From Sporothrix humicola (lineage: Eukaryota > Ascomycota > Sordariomycetes > Ophiostomatales > Ophiostomataceae): a stretch of DNA of 64,000 bases. The position numbers and the translations under genes are program-made. Positions 45,359 through 57,536 of this stretch are shown here, one piece after another (the first letter of the stretch is position 1; each line of letters begins with the position of its first letter). The stretch is taken from NCBI GenBank assembly GCA_021396245.1, contig WNYE01000105.1:57946-121945 (forward strand), given 5' to 3'. The notes under the pieces were generated by a model. The model worked only from the letters and a program-made list of their open reading frames with translations, was not told where the DNA came from and searched no databases.

Positions 45359-46720
45359 TCACTGCCCCGGGAGCCGTAAGTTGGAGTATGTTCGTCGCCA
45401 TGGAGAGGTTCGCTCGCGGGTTCTACCCGTTGACGACGACGAAGGTGCAACAGTGGCCAGGTTGGAGGGGTTAGCTTCAATGAGCTCAGGCATGCTGTCC
45501 GAGTAAGCCTCCGCCTGGATAGTTTGGCGGAGCACGTCGTGCAGGAACTCGGGAACCTCGCCCCAGTTTCCTTGCCGTGCCGAGTGCAGAACCTGAGATG
45601 GGTAGATGCTGGAGAACGTCAAACCATTGTCGCCACCGCTATTGCTAGTAGGCGGGCTTGGGATCGAGCTGGGGTTGACAGTGTTACCGCCACGGATTGT
45701 CGATGTGGCCTGCGTTGAGTATTGCGAGTGCACAAAGGGCAAGTCGGTGTGGGAGGCCACCACATTAAGGTTCCCGGTTTCAAGGGCGTTTTTAAGCCAT
45801 TGCTCCCAGTCCTCGTCCAGTGGCTGTGACGTGTCGCCTGCATTATGGGCTGCAACGCGCTCTCTAAGACGCTCGTTGAGCTGGAGCCCGATGCTCTGTG
45901 AGACAATGCTGTCGTCGCTATCTTCTTGGCTGCCGCCATCGACATCGTTCATGGCCTCGTCCTCGTCTTCGTCCGGGATTTCGATTTGGTTTTCAAGCTG
46001 GTTCCCGTTCCCGTTCCCGTGCGCACTCAGGTCCAGGTCCAGATTTATGCCTAGGTTAAAGGGAGGTGCATTCGGTTGTAGTCCCGGTTGTAGTCCTGCC
46101 CGAGTTAGCGACGTGGTCGTAGATGCTGGGGCTGCTGCTCCTGTTGTTGCAGGGGATGCAGTTGTGCCGGCCGGGCACTCTTCCGCCAGCTGTTGTCTTC
46201 GCGCATACACCATGGCAGGGTGTGACCTCGCGAGCATTGCGATGTTGAAGTTCATTCCATACGTTGGCTGGTTGTCGATCCAGTTCTCGGTGTTGGCGTC
46301 GTTTTCTTTCTCGTCTTTGCTGCTTTTGCAATGCCGGTAATCGGGCATTCCTTCGGCTGCGGTATCCTCAATGGTGATGCCCTGCTCCTTTTCGTAGCGC
46401 TCCTTGGCCCAGCGTGTGCCTTCCCATTTTGTCAGATTATTGATTTCTCCAGGTGTCAGCTGGAGAGCATCAAAAGCACGAAAAAGGCGGCGGTGCCATT
46501 GCCAACGGCTCAGGCGAATGCGGTGGATGGGGTTGCAGTAGTCCAGGCCCGGGTACTTTGCTTCTGGAGTGTCCAGGTGCCCGTAGAAGGAATGGACTTC
46601 TTGGCGGACTTCAAAGACAAGATAGCGTGTGAGAATGCCGGAGAAGTTTTCTGGATCGCTAGGCTTTGGCTTCTGCATCATGTGGTCGTAGACCAGCTTG
46701 TCGATCGCGGGCCGTTTCAT
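45359..46720 (-). CDS. Conserved-looking protein of unknown function
   Basis: A 453-residue, single-exon protein starting at MKRPAIDKLVYDHMMQ; 43 open codons upstream are low-complexity leader. The first 150 residues look ordered and basic-aromatic: HRIRLSRWQWHRRLFRAF and LTKWEGTRWAKERYEKEQG resemble stretches I have seen in unnamed fungal proteins, but I know no function for them. The rest is disordered: a Thr/Ala-rich part, an acidic block (EDEDEAMNDVDGGSQEDSDD), a short helix around DEDWEQWLKNALETGNL, and another near QVLHSARQGNWGEVPEFL. There is no membrane segment or signal peptide. A nuclear role is possible from composition but unproven. Confidence 0.75.
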   Translation of the reverse strand: MKRPAIDKLVYDHMMQKPKPSDPENFSGILTRYLVFEVRQEVHSFYGHLDTPEAKYPGLDYCNPIHRIRLSRWQWHRRLFRAFDALQLTPGEINNLTKWEGTRWAKERYEKEQGITIEDTAAEGMPDYRHCKSSKDEKENDANTENWIDNQPTYGMNFNIAMLARSHPAMVYARRQQLAEECPAGTTASPATTGAAAPASTTTSLTRAGLQPGLQPNAPPFNLGINLDLDLSAHGNGNGNQLENQIEIPDEDEDEAMNDVDGGSQEDSDDSIVSQSIGLQLNERLRERVAAHNAGDTSQPLDEDWEQWLKNALETGNLNVVASHTDLPFVHSQYSTQATSTIRGGNTVNPSSIPSPPTSNSGGDNGLTFSSIYPSQVLHSARQGNWGEVPEFLHDVLRQTIQAEAYSDSMPELIEANPSNLATVAPSSSSTGRTRERTSPWRRTYSNLRLPGQ

Positions 46721-48918
46721 CGTGGCGAGCGAGTGGTTTGGATGCCGATGTGGAAATGGAAGTAGATTGGGTTTGGTGAGGTGAGGATGAGAAATACGAT
46801 GCAAGCTGGAATGGGAATAAAACAAAAGAGATAAATATGATGCAGCCAAAAAGAGAGAAGCAAAAGGAAAAGAGGAGAAGAAAAACGGAACGCCGGGAAG
46901 AATCGTGAGTCGTCGTCACCAAGAGCAGATGGGATGAATAATAATGTGTCGTTGGGAGTCGTGTAGTTTCGACCGCCGCCGTCAGTAGTGTAAAGAGCGG
47001 TGAATTTTAGAGTGAAAAATGAGGAGCGAGAAGACCCTTGTTTGTACTCCGTACTGGTACTTGGATTGAACAAGCGATCGCCGCTTTGTCTCTTTCTCCT
47101 TCTCTTTCTGTCTCTTCTAGAAAACCCCTTGCTCCTCGTTCTCCTCGCCCTCGTTTCTTCTTTCGTTTTTTTTTTTGTTGTCGGTGGCAGTGTCCCTACT
47201 TTTTCTGCGTGGGATGTCTGTGTGGGATGCTGTTTGGGCAGTCTCGGCTGAAAGTGCACTGTTCGATGGGCGGAGTACTCAACGACCCGTGTAAGTGCGA
47301 CGAAAGTGGGTGCGGAGACCCGGGAGGAAAAACAAGCAGCTGGGTCAGGCAGAACACCGGGGCTGCCGTTGGGGGAAAGGAGAGAATGATGCACGGAATA
47401 CACTCGTTTCTCTCACAGGTCACAGGCAACAAATGGCAAGTAACCAAAACCGGAGTGGGGCAGGCAGGAGAAAATGAGGCGTTTGTCCTGCCTTTTTTCT
47501 TTCCCCTCGGGTGCTATTCTTGTCTGTCACAGGTTGGGTTGTGCTGTGTCAGTCAGCCAAGGCGTCTGGTTAGGCTGCCAGGGCGAAGCTGAGGCGGGAG
47601 TGACAACAACGACGAAAGCCACGAGTTCGAAACGCCGTGGAGGGCTTTCAAAGCAGCTAACGAAGTAGATGGGAAAGTCGATGAAAAGCACCGGCGTATC
47701 GACGATGGAGGCCCTGGCGTTAACTTTGTCTGGCCGGTCGCTGGCTATCGAGAATCGAGAATCGTCCGCCTGTTTTGGGTGCAAGCTCGGTACAGAGCGG
47801 AACGGCTAATGAAGCAGCGTTGGCGAGACTGTCGATATTGAAGAGTGGGAGAATGCGAGTGATCGTGGGGATGGAGAAGCAAAAGAGAGCAAAAGAAAAG
47901 GAAGAAGCAGAGTAAGAAACTTGCAGGGGAAAAGGTGGTGTCCAAGTTATTTTTATAAAGAGCCAAAAAGAACCAAAATCCAAAAATGGCCGCGGAGAGT
48001 GGCGGAGAACTACTATCAGACGATAGTAAGAAACAGAAACCCAGAGGACACGACAAGTGATGTGAGGAAGTGAATGTGACAAGGTCTTTGGCGTCGGAGC
48101 CTGGGGCGAGCTTTATAAGACAAGTGACGACACGAGGCCCGGCTTTGGCGTTGAGCTTTTGGCTTTGACTACGGTCGTTTGTCAAGGCAGGAGGACGACG
48201 TGGACGTGGGCGGGCGTGAATGGGCTGGGCCTGGCGTGTTATGTGTTATTGTTGTCGCGGCCTTGTTGTCTGGTGGTGGTCGCCCATTCATTCGATGAGA
48301 AAGAAGGGGAAAGGGGAAACCAGGAACAGAAGAAGTGGAGAGGCGGGAGAAAAGAGGGTTAAAAGAGTTAAGAAGGCAACGAGAAGAAAGAAACGAGGAA
48401 GGAGAAGAACCGAACACGAAAAGGAAAGAACTCAAAAAGAGAAGGAGCGTGTTTGCTGGCACGTGTGGAATGGGGTGACCCACGCTCTTTGTCTTTTTTT
48501 CCTCGTTTTCACATCGTTTTCTTCACTTTCACAGAAGGAACGATGGGAAACAAAAGCTGGGCTGGGAACAAATCAGGAAAGAGCATGCATCTTGGGCCAG
48601 GCCAACCCTGACCTCTTTCCTCACATTTCTTTTTGCTGGGAAAAAATACACAGTGAAAACTCGATCCCTCGTGCTTCGTACCTTCCTTCCTTTCTGTCAC
48701 TCCTTTTCGCATTTTCTCGTTTTCTCGTACTCTGATCGTCCCTGTGCCTCCTTCCTTGTCTACGGTCTGCCCCTCGTTATGTGGATGCACAAGCTCGCCA
48801 TGGCGCACACCCACAAGAAACAGATGCCGTCAAAACTGTCAAATAGCAGTCGACCCCGTTGACCACAAAAATGCACAACAGATAGGGGCAACAAAGTGCG
48901 CACAAGTGCACTTGGACA

Positions 48919-49944
48919 TTATGGAATATGTATCCGTGAGAATTTGACGGCATCACAGCTAGCTCCGGTCAGTCTCGTCAGGTCGCTCCTTCCTCCTCTT
49001 TGGCTCTTTGGCTGGCCTTGGGCTTTCGTAGTGTGGAGCCTCCCAACAGGGCTAAGCATCATGCCGTGTAAGAGGACTGGGGGGGTTGGAGGCAGAGAGA
49101 GAGGGGCAACCTCGTTTTCTTGAGCAGTCACAACGAAAGACGGATAATACATACAAGGGCAGTACGTCGTAGCAGAAGGTGCAAAAATATTCGGGAAAAA
49201 ATGTGTCGCAAAAAGAGAAGGAACGACTGCGGTCACGACGTACAGGGGTAGCGAGACAGGTCGTTCCTCCCAAGAAGAGAAGGAGACGAAAAAAAGACCA
49301 AGACAACCAAGAGGACCAACAGAACCCAAAAAGGCAAGGACGTGCCCCGAACAAGCCGGCTTTGGGAAGATCAGAGTGGGAAACGAGGAAGGAGAGACAT
49401 GACATCTCAGGAAAGGATGCAGAGAAAGACATGCAGAGAAAAAGAGACAGAGCTTCAAAGAGACAGAAAGAGACACCTGCATTGAAGGAAGAAAGGAAGA
49501 AGGAGCCAACGACCTAGGGGCGATGCAATACCCACCAGTTGGCCCCCAGAATCCCATATTTCCTCTTGATCGGCCGCTCTTTCCACGTATTCTCGTCTCT
49601 CGGTTCTGTCGCTCTTTCTCTTTCCGTTCTTTTTGGTGTTTCCCATGTCCCATTCTCGGGTCGTCGAAGGTTGCAAAGAAGGTTGCAGTGAGAACCCACC
49701 AGATACCAATGATATGCAGAAAGAAGGTAAGTGCCCCCTCCAGTGCACCTCCCGTTTGCATCTGGAAGCGGAGCATAGATGCCGGCGTTGGACTCGTTGA
49801 GCTACCCTGTGCAAATGTACACATTGTTTGAGTGTATCTACGTATCTTGCTAGGACTGTCGGTGGTGGCCTGCCAAAATGGGCCTTTTGCAAAGGATCGA
49901 GAGAGGAACAAGAAAAAGAAAAGTCTGAATGAAAAGACTGACAA
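48919..49944 (-). other. Uncertain 341-codon open frame, possibly containing a membrane-protein exon
   Basis: Most of this frame is low-complexity Phe/Leu/Ser from CT-rich DNA. The part at about 49640-49800 reads better: MLRFQMQTGG, then a hydrophobic stretch ALTFFLHIIGIWWVLTATFF, then a basic KHQKERKEKERQ run, as in a small single-pass membrane protein. The other strand is also open there and has a GTAAGT donor, so strand is not certain. I would not annotate it as a gene without transcript support. Confidence 0.2.
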
Positions 49945-51927
49945 AAGTGAGGAGGCGGAAACGAGATGGTTGGCTGGAACAGGCGCAGCATTTGACTAAG
50001 AACGGTCATCTCGCTCGTCGACGAGCAAATCAGAGGCCACAGCGCGTGTTTTCCCAGGTCTGTGAGGCCTGCTCTCTCTGGCCTTGTCTTGTCGTTTTCG
50101 TGTGGCCTTGTCAGGTGGCCGCATTGGCGATGAAATATGAGAGAATGTGTGGGTCTAAAAAAGAGGCAAGAGTCAACATTACTGGCGCTTTCAGCGGGTG
50201 CGCCAACAATGCAAGGCAAGAACGGTGCAGTGCAGTGCGGCAGGTGCAGTACGAGTGCAGCTGCAGAATGTAGGGCGAGCTTTGCGGCAGACTACGGCAG
50301 CAGCCGACGAGTCGCGCGGAAATAGCCCATTTAGTCGAAGATGGCGATAAGTGAGAGGATAAGGCGACAATAATTGGGAGAGAAAAGAAAGTAAGCGGAA
50401 TGAAAGCAAGCATAGAAGACAGCCGAGTTGTAAAACGAACATGAAAACATCAACGCTTTGCTTCACCGATTGAATGGAGCTTCAGTTCTGCACCTGACAA
50501 ACACCGGCCAGATATCAAGGCCAGGTGTGTGTGGTGGCATCCTTTTAAATGAAGAAAAAAGAAAAGAAAAAGGTAGCAAAAAGGGCTGGCCCCTCAATCT
50601 CGCCTTCTTTTGTGTGCGTGTGTTCCTTGCAAATCAGTCCCATGTCTGGTTTGTTGGGTCGCCTGTTTCGGCGGCCTGCTGTTGGTGAGCGGCCCATTTG
50701 AGCGGCCAGCCTGTCCGAGAGTAAAAGTAAGAAAATAAGAAAACCAAAAAAGGGTAGCAAAAAAGGAACCGAGCACCTGAAATGATCCAACAGACTTTAT
50801 TTCTTGTCTGTTGTTTCGCTCCCGCGCTTAAATCGTCCCTACATCTGTTGTTTTTTGCGGAAGCGATCGTTTCCGGAAAGAGCATGCAGGGCGTCTGAGG
50901 AAGGAAGGCGAAATATGTGAATTGACTTTTCGTAAGGCATCTTCAACGCCCGGTTCTGCCGCCCGATACATTGGCATAATACAAATACGGGCCTCAATTC
51001 GGCCTGGCCACTTCACCGCCACATTCAACCTTAGCATTTGGGGTCTTTGCCGATATTGTGCTTGTCAAAGTAAAGGACTAGAAAACAAAATGTAAATACG
51101 TCCTTTTGCGTGATTTTTTCAGTACTTGGCCGTTCCTGAGTGACCCGATGTTCCCTGTATATTGCAACACAATTACGACTTATTAGAAGTGACCGTCTCT
51201 TTCCGGGCGACGGGGGACCAAGAAAAGCCGGCCTCTTACAAGTCGGCCCTTCCGGGTCTTGTTCTCTGGCCGCATTAAAGTCCAGCCATCTCATTTTATT
51301 TTGGCCACTCTAATATCGCCCATTGTCTTTCTGTTGATATTTTCCTATTCTCTTGTCCCCTCCGGGTCTTTGTTTTCGTCGCCGCATTGTGGCCGGGCCA
51401 GAAAGCCGTCTTCTACAAAACGTAGACGACTGGCTCTCCTGGCTTACACTGGTCGGCATAAAGTGCAGCACGAACACGTCTGCCTGGCTAGTTCGATAAA
51501 ACTCCGCGGACGGCATGAACCAGGTGACACGTCTGCCGGTCTTTTAACAAATAACCCCGGCAATGCCTGGCCGGGGGCCGGGAGTGGCTTTACGTGGCTC
51601 AACTAGGCTGCCGGCATTGTCACTGTCACTGTTACTGTCTTACTGTCATTGCCAATATCCCCAAAAGGCAGAAGCAAAGGCAGAAATATTGGGCCTGGCC
51701 GGGTGGACGGCGGGCCGCGTCAGCAAGGGTGTTCGTGATGCACGAAATAGACACGTACGTCAATGGCGCGCATTTGTTCTCCGGAGGGCAAGCATAAACG
51801 TAAACAAAGAGGCGTGGGAGCTTTTGCTTTTAACATGTGAGATAAAATCCAAAGATACGTATAAAATAACTGAAAAAAGGTCGTATCATCGTGGTAGTCG
51901 AGTGGGCAAAGTAAGCAAACAAATACA

Positions 51928-51929
<2 letters not shown>

Positions 51930-51968
<39 letters not shown>
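51930..51968. repeat. GT microsatellite
   Basis: An uninterrupted GT dinucleotide run of 39 bases. Confidence 0.97.
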
Positions 51969-51970
<2 letters not shown>

Positions 51971-52221
51971 TGAGTTCGCGTGTGTGCTGGCTTCGTTAAA
52001 TCGTCATGGCAAATATGTCCAGAAATCCAAAGCAAAAAAACGTAAGAAAGAAGCGTCGCAAAATAAGACCGACAAGAAAATGGCGCAATAGAAAACCAAA
52101 CGCACATCCCGAAGAAAAAAAAGAGTTAACACAGTGCAAGAATCGAATCATCATCATCCAAATCCGGCATGCTTGCCTAGACTAGGCAGCAAGTTGCCGT
52201 AACATAGTTCCCCGACTGAGG

Positions 52222-54809
52222 TTACCGCTCCCGCTCCAAATCGGCACTGCTGATCGGCCGCTTGAGAGGCTCCGACCGCAATGGGTGCCGGTCGCGTTCT
52301 CTGTCGCGGTCGCGATCCCGGTCTCGGTCCCGGTCGCGACGACTGCTCCGGTACTCACGGTCGTCGTCACGGTCATCTCTGTCTCTCTCCCAATCGCGAT
52401 CTCTGTCACGCTCTCGGTCCCGGCTGCGGTCCAAGCTCTTGGCCTTTTTCTTTTCCCGTAGCGGATCCCGCGAGCCCCGCTCATGGATGTATTCGCGGTC
52501 ACGGTCCCGATCACGATCACGGCGGTCCAGATCACGGTCACGGTCTCGTTCTCTGTCGCGATCACGCAGATCACGATCTCTGTCCCGATCACGGTCCCTC
52601 TCCCTATCTCTGTCGCGCTCGCGGTCCCGGTCCTTCTCGCGAGACCGGTAGGGACGTTCGTTGTTGTCGCGACCCCGCTCTCGTTCACGGCGACTGGCGT
52701 ACTCGTCTCTTTCGTCGTCGCGGTCCCGGCGCGACGGCCGGTCTCTGCTACGGTCGTGATCCCTGTCTCCTCTCGTCGGAGGCCGTGTGCGGTCTCGATC
52801 GCCTCCACCGACAGACCCTCCATCCTCGCCTTCGTCCGAGTCGTACGACCAGCTGCGGCCAAGGCGCGAACCTTGCAGGCTCTCCTTGGAGTACCGCAGT
52901 GGCACGGAACCCATACCGCCGGGGCCGCCACCAGCACTAGCACCGCTGGGGGTGTTAGCATGTGACTGCGACCGAGACGAGCTGCGTGGGCGCTCAGATT
53001 TGGCCGCGGCCGCAGCTGCAGCAGCACCGAGTATACCGTTTGGCAGGACATTCGACAGCTTATCACGAATATCGCTGGCTACACCAAACACTCTTGGGCG
53101 AGACTCGTCACCACGGTGCGGTGACCGGTGTGGCGACCGTCCTGGAGGCGGGATGGGAATACGCTCTTCTCGCCGTCTGCGATCGGCACCGCTCGACGAA
53201 CTCTCACGCTTGCCCGATGGCATAGGTCCTGGCGGGAACGTGTCTGGGAGGACTGTAGGGCCCTGAGGCGGGTACACACGGCGCACCGAAGCCAGTGGCG
53301 GATCGTTTGACCGCCGGACACGTCGAGAGCTGCGAGGTCGCATGGACGGCAGCTCGTCGTCGCCATCGTCGCTGGAATCGCTCGAAGACGAATGGTGGTG
53401 CGGGTGGCTGTGGCGACGTGGCCGGTGTGGTACGCCGTGAGATGAATGTGGCGGTCCATGACCATAAGTGCCACTCATGTTCATGTGGCTAGAAGAGTGG
53501 ATTGGCGGTGAATGCGTGCGCATCTTTGCTCCGCCGGGGCCTGCGGCAGGGGTGGGTGGGTAGTCTGAAAAGCTCCGTCGGCGTGCGCTATCGCGCCGGT
53601 CGTCTTCTGGCGCGGATAGCCGGACATGGCGCGCCCATTTTGATGCAGCCGCAGCTGTAGCAAAAGTTGCAGCAGCAGCGGCGGCAGCAGACGATGTCGC
53701 GCCCGAGGGCACATAGCGAGGCGGGACGTGGTTGAAGGAGAATCCTCGCCCGTCCAGGTCGACCGGACTATCTGGGCTGCCGTGCGGGCTTACGCCACGC
53801 GGTTTTGGCGGAGGTGAGTTGGTCGTTGTACCAGTGCGGGATCGAGGATAATATGTGTATGTGGTTTCTTTGAATTGCGGCTTCGAAGTTGTCTTGGGCG
53901 ATGGCGGGTCGTCCTTGTCGGCCATTGTGGCCGCGCGGCGTAGCTTGTTGGCGCACTGGTCGTGCCATTTCTCAATCTCGGCGTCGGGGACGGAGGGCAA
54001 AGCCTCTTTGGGGAGGTCGGGGAGGAACGGCTTGCCGGTCTCCGGGTTTATGAGCCCCCATTCTTTTGCGACACGCTGCAGCAGCGGCACATGAATATCG
54101 GGGCATAGGAGCGTCTCAACAGCCTGCCAACGGACAAAGCCTTTGGGCGTGAGGGCCGGGATCGATGGCGGCGCAAAGTCGTTGGCGGTTGGCTGGAGTG
54201 AGTGTTGACAGCCGGTGACCCGCCAGATATAGGATATAGACTCGTGAGGCGAGGAGATGAAAAGTGCTGCACAAAGCAGAAAAAAAGGGCACAAAGGTTA
54301 GCGATACGTCCCATGAAGCTATTTATACTTACAACATCCGAAGTGTGTGTTCTGGGCAGTTTAAATATTTACTATCGTAGTCGGCGCCGACAGCCTTGTA
54401 AAAGGCAGCTAGCTTGCTGGGCGACAATGTTTTATCTTCTTTGTCGCCGATGTTGTCAATCTGTATTGCGCGCGAGTTTTGTCAGTAAAAAGAGCTCATG
54501 CATTCCAGCGGTGAGACCAGAGACTGGCGTGTAAACAATTGACGTCAGGCCAGCCCCCCACAAAGAGCAACAAAAACGTACAATGTGCTGGGCCATGGCG
54601 AGCATAAAGTTGGCGAACAAAGGCGTCGGTGCCTTGCTGGGCTGGAAGAGGTAGCCATAGTATGCTTTGGCATCGGGCGGCGCATCTGGTTTCGGGCTTG
54701 AGCTCGCGTTTGGAGTTGAGGTCGAGGTCGAAGTCGAAGTCGAAGCTGTTGTTGGGTTTGGATTTGGGCTGGGTTCTGGATTGGGCGGCGGCGGTGAGGC
54801 GGTCGCCAT
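52222..54809 (-). CDS. Protein with conserved N-terminal fungal domain (DUF7514-type) and Arg/Asp/Glu-repeat tail
   Basis: A 786-residue protein from exons 54582..54809, 54373..54460 and 52222..54266. Its first 40 residues are Pro/Thr/Ser-rich. Then comes an ordered domain spanning all three exons: AYYGYLFQPSKAPTPLFANF, KLAAFYKAVGADYD, ISYIWRVTGCQHSLQPT and ALTPKGFVRWQAVETLLCP. I recall this as the fungal DUF7514 family. The rest is disordered: Ala runs, His/Ser-rich parts, and a C-terminal third dominated by RDRDRE-type dipeptides. That composition resembles the RD/RE tails of RNA-processing proteins, but there is no RNA-binding domain. The donor at the end of exon 2 is GTAAAT. A stronger-looking GTAAGT lies 40 nt further on, but only the first keeps the family frame (ADYDTLFISSPHE). 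The function is unknown. Confidence 0.82.
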
Positions 54810-56717
54810 GATGCGGGGTGCAACGACGGCGACGGCGGCGGCGAACGAGGGTGGGCGCTCGGTATGCGGAAAGGTGACATGAATGAGAAGGGCAAATGGC
54901 CAAATGGGTGAGAGGGGAGGGAGGGAAAGTGAGGGCAGAGAAATATGGACGACCAGCCTGGCGATATTATATCGAAGGAACAAATCAGATAAAAAGAAGG
55001 AAGGCGCGGGCCAGGGCCAGCTCATTCGCCAAACGGCAGGTTACTGGTCAGATGCGAAATGCGGGCGGTGCTGTGCTTCATAGGCAGCCACAGCGTTCTG
55101 GTGCATTTGGTGTGTATTGTGCAGCGGGAAGGAGCCATGGGGCACTGAACGTCATGGAGGAAACGGAAGAAGCAGGAAGCAGGCACGACTGGTGGAACAC
55201 GAAGGCACAGAAAGAAGGGAAGAAGAGAAGGAAGGAGCGATCAGAGAGATGTGCATGCAACAAACAAGGCTCTGTTTTGATTCCTTTTCAGAAGATGTGC
55301 AACACCAGCAAATCAACACATGGAAAAGTCAAGGCGATAATACGATAATACCCCAACAAGCAGAAAAAGAGGGTCTACAAGCAGCTGAAGGATGCAGCAA
55401 TAGTGGGGAGAGAGGCTATCGACACCGGGATGACAACAGATGGACGGCAAGCACGATATACGGGCTGAACAGGAAAGAAGCAAGCACGAATGAAAAAGGT
55501 GGGGGAAGGAGGGGAAAGTGCGCAAATGCGCCCTGGCAGCAGGTACGGCACAAGTGAGTCAAAAACACCAAGCAACTCGCATGCGAAATGGTAGCCAGGG
55601 AAGGTACGAGTGACAACAGAGCAACGTTTTTGCTGAGGTGTTTATTTGCAACCATAGATCGACGATGGAGGGGGAAGGAGCTCGGAAAAAGGCCAAAAGT
55701 GCAGAAAGCAGAAGGAACAGATGAGATGATGTTGGAAGATGGTGGGCAGTCCACTGGGTAGTCAGGCCAGCAAGCGCCGGTGCCTTGCGGTCCGCTGATA
55801 GATCATGAAATAGCGTGTTCTAGCACGCTGACAGAAATGTTAAATCCGCCAACACACAACTCGCCAACAACACACCATCTTTTAAGTCTGTTGACAACAC
55901 ACGTGCGGCGATTTCCCTCAATGGGCAGTAGGCTTTGTTAGTCGGCGCAAAGTCCCGCGGCAGTGCTAGCCATTTTGCGACACTGACGACACTGAGATGC
56001 GATATTCAAGTGTTCAAGGTTGGCCTTGTTGTCGCCCAAAACCATAACCAGCTGTTTCTCCACAGCCGAGGCTGCTTTGGCTTGTTTTCCTTACAGGCGA
56101 TTGGCGGACAGGCCACGCTTTGTGCTCTCTCGGCTGTCGAGCCTCAGTGGGCTGAGCAGTTGGCCTCCGATGGCTGTTGACAACCGCTTTCTTTTCTTTT
56201 CTCTGTTTTTCTACTTGTTTTCATTGAATGTTGACTTTCGACAGTGGAATGGCTGCATATCGTTCCTTCGTGGATATTTTGTTTTCGTGCCATCAACAAC
56301 TTGCTTTTGGGCACATGACCTTGTCGTAAGAGGTCATCCACAGGCAACAGCATCGGAATATCGACAACAAAACGAGCTCATGCAAGAAACGCTGCCGTGT
56401 GACTGTACTGTGAAGCTGTGCTCAGGAGTCTATGAGAAGACCAGCCTAACAGGTGCACATGTTTTTGACCAAAAAAAGAAAGATGCGTACAAAAAGGGAC
56501 ACTTCGGGATGCAGTTTCAGGACACAGCGGCATCTAATATGATTAATATGATTGAGACAATATGCATTGCACAAAGATCTACCTGAGCTCCATCCCACGC
56601 TCGCAAAATGTAAATGTTAAAAAAACATGGCGGCCATAACGAAAATGACAAAACAACACCAAAGAAATCCAAAATGTGTGGTCGCAAATCACCGAGCAAG
56701 TCAAGGTCACTACTCTC
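54810..56717. other. 1.9-kb intergenic region
   Basis: Promoter and CT-rich leader (- strand) of the 52222 gene to about 55020, then mixed sequence without recognisable genes to the GNAT stop codon. Confidence 0.55.
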
Positions 56718-57536
56718 TTACTCCAGCTCCGGAGGAGGCTGAATCTTCCGCTGAGGATAGTACTTGAAGACATCCAGGGTGATCTCGATGCCAGATTCAG
56801 GCGGGTGGTGGTTGTCTGGCTCGATGAACTGCATGAACTTTTGCAGACCACCCTTGCGGATCACGCCCTGGCTGCCCTTGTTGTAGACCGGCACAATAGC
56901 TGTCAAAATCTCTTCGACGACGACCGTGTCCGGTGTCACCGAAGCGGCCAGAACCGCCTTGTCCTCGTACTGCTCGCCCTTTTCAGGCGTGCCAGGGCCG
57001 GCCTTGGCCTTCAGATCGGCAGGTAGCGTGCTCCGTGTCACCCGCAGCGGCAGCGGCTCCGAAGGGCGGGGCAGCGCCGAGTACAGCTGCACAAAGGCCT
57101 TTACGAACTCGGTCCCGTAGCCCTTGCCCCAGACTTCCTTGCGGAACATATAGCCCATCTCGGGCCAGCCGAAGCCGCTCACGAAAACATGCACGCCGCC
57201 AAATCCAATGAGCTTGTTATCGCCAGCCTCCTTCAGGCAAATAGCAAAGTTGAACGTCTTGCCGTCGCCGGGCGTCAAAAACGGCACAAGGCGGTCATTG
57301 GTGAACTCGACGTCGTCGTCAACGAGGCCGCGCATGGTGTTGATCATGACCTCGGGCTGCGTACGCAGCTCGTGGAGCGCCGGTAGATCCTCGGCGACGG
57401 GGGGCCGGATGATGAGGCGCTCCGTCTCAAAGGGCAGACGCTCGCTGTTGGGCGGCAGCGGCAGCGTGGGCAGTTTTGTCAGGATCGTCACCCAATCCTC
57501 ACGGACCTTGGTCTTGCCATCGGCGGTGTCTGTCAT
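56718..57536 (-). CDS. GNAT-family N-acetyltransferase, RimJ/RimL-like
   Basis: A 272-residue, single-exon acetyltransferase of the GNAT superfamily. The N-terminal part has the RimJ/RimL-style lead ETERLIIRPPVAEDLPALHE. Later come IGFGGVHVFV and the acetyl-CoA pyrophosphate-binding loop WGKGYGTE (about 136-143), followed by helix FVKAFVQLY. After the loop there is an unusually long insert (about 155-205; Pro/Ala/Lys-rich, including KAKAGPGTPEKGEQYED) before the last strands. The start at MTDTADGKTK is chosen because the open frame upstream is low-complexity leader. Acceptor substrate is unknown; fungal relatives are usually annotated only as GNAT domain proteins. Confidence 0.87.
   Translation of the reverse strand: MTDTADGKTKVREDWVTILTKLPTLPLPPNSERLPFETERLIIRPPVAEDLPALHELRTQPEVMINTMRGLVDDDVEFTNDRLVPFLTPGDGKTFNFAICLKEAGDNKLIGFGGVHVFVSGFGWPEMGYMFRKEVWGKGYGTEFVKAFVQLYSALPRPSEPLPLRVTRSTLPADLKAKAGPGTPEKGEQYEDKAVLAASVTPDTVVVEEILTAIVPVYNKGSQGVIRKGGLQKFMQFIEPDNHHPPESGIEITLDVFKYYPQRKIQPPPELE

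Larger units (their letters stand above)
46721..52221. other. 5.5-kb region without a confident gene
   Basis: It starts with the CT-rich leader of the 45359 gene (- strand reading) and continues with alternating purine- and pyrimidine-rich sequence. About 51150-51450 has repeated GC-rich words around CCGGGTC that may be old element remains. One long - strand open frame (48919-49944) is listed separately. A GT microsatellite lies at 51930. No tRNA or rRNA was seen. Confidence 0.5.

Noticed and set aside
52262..52965. Arg/Ser-repeat and other + strand frames
   Set aside because: Exact antisense shadow of the RDRDRE repeat tail; the - strand has the splice-consistent gene.
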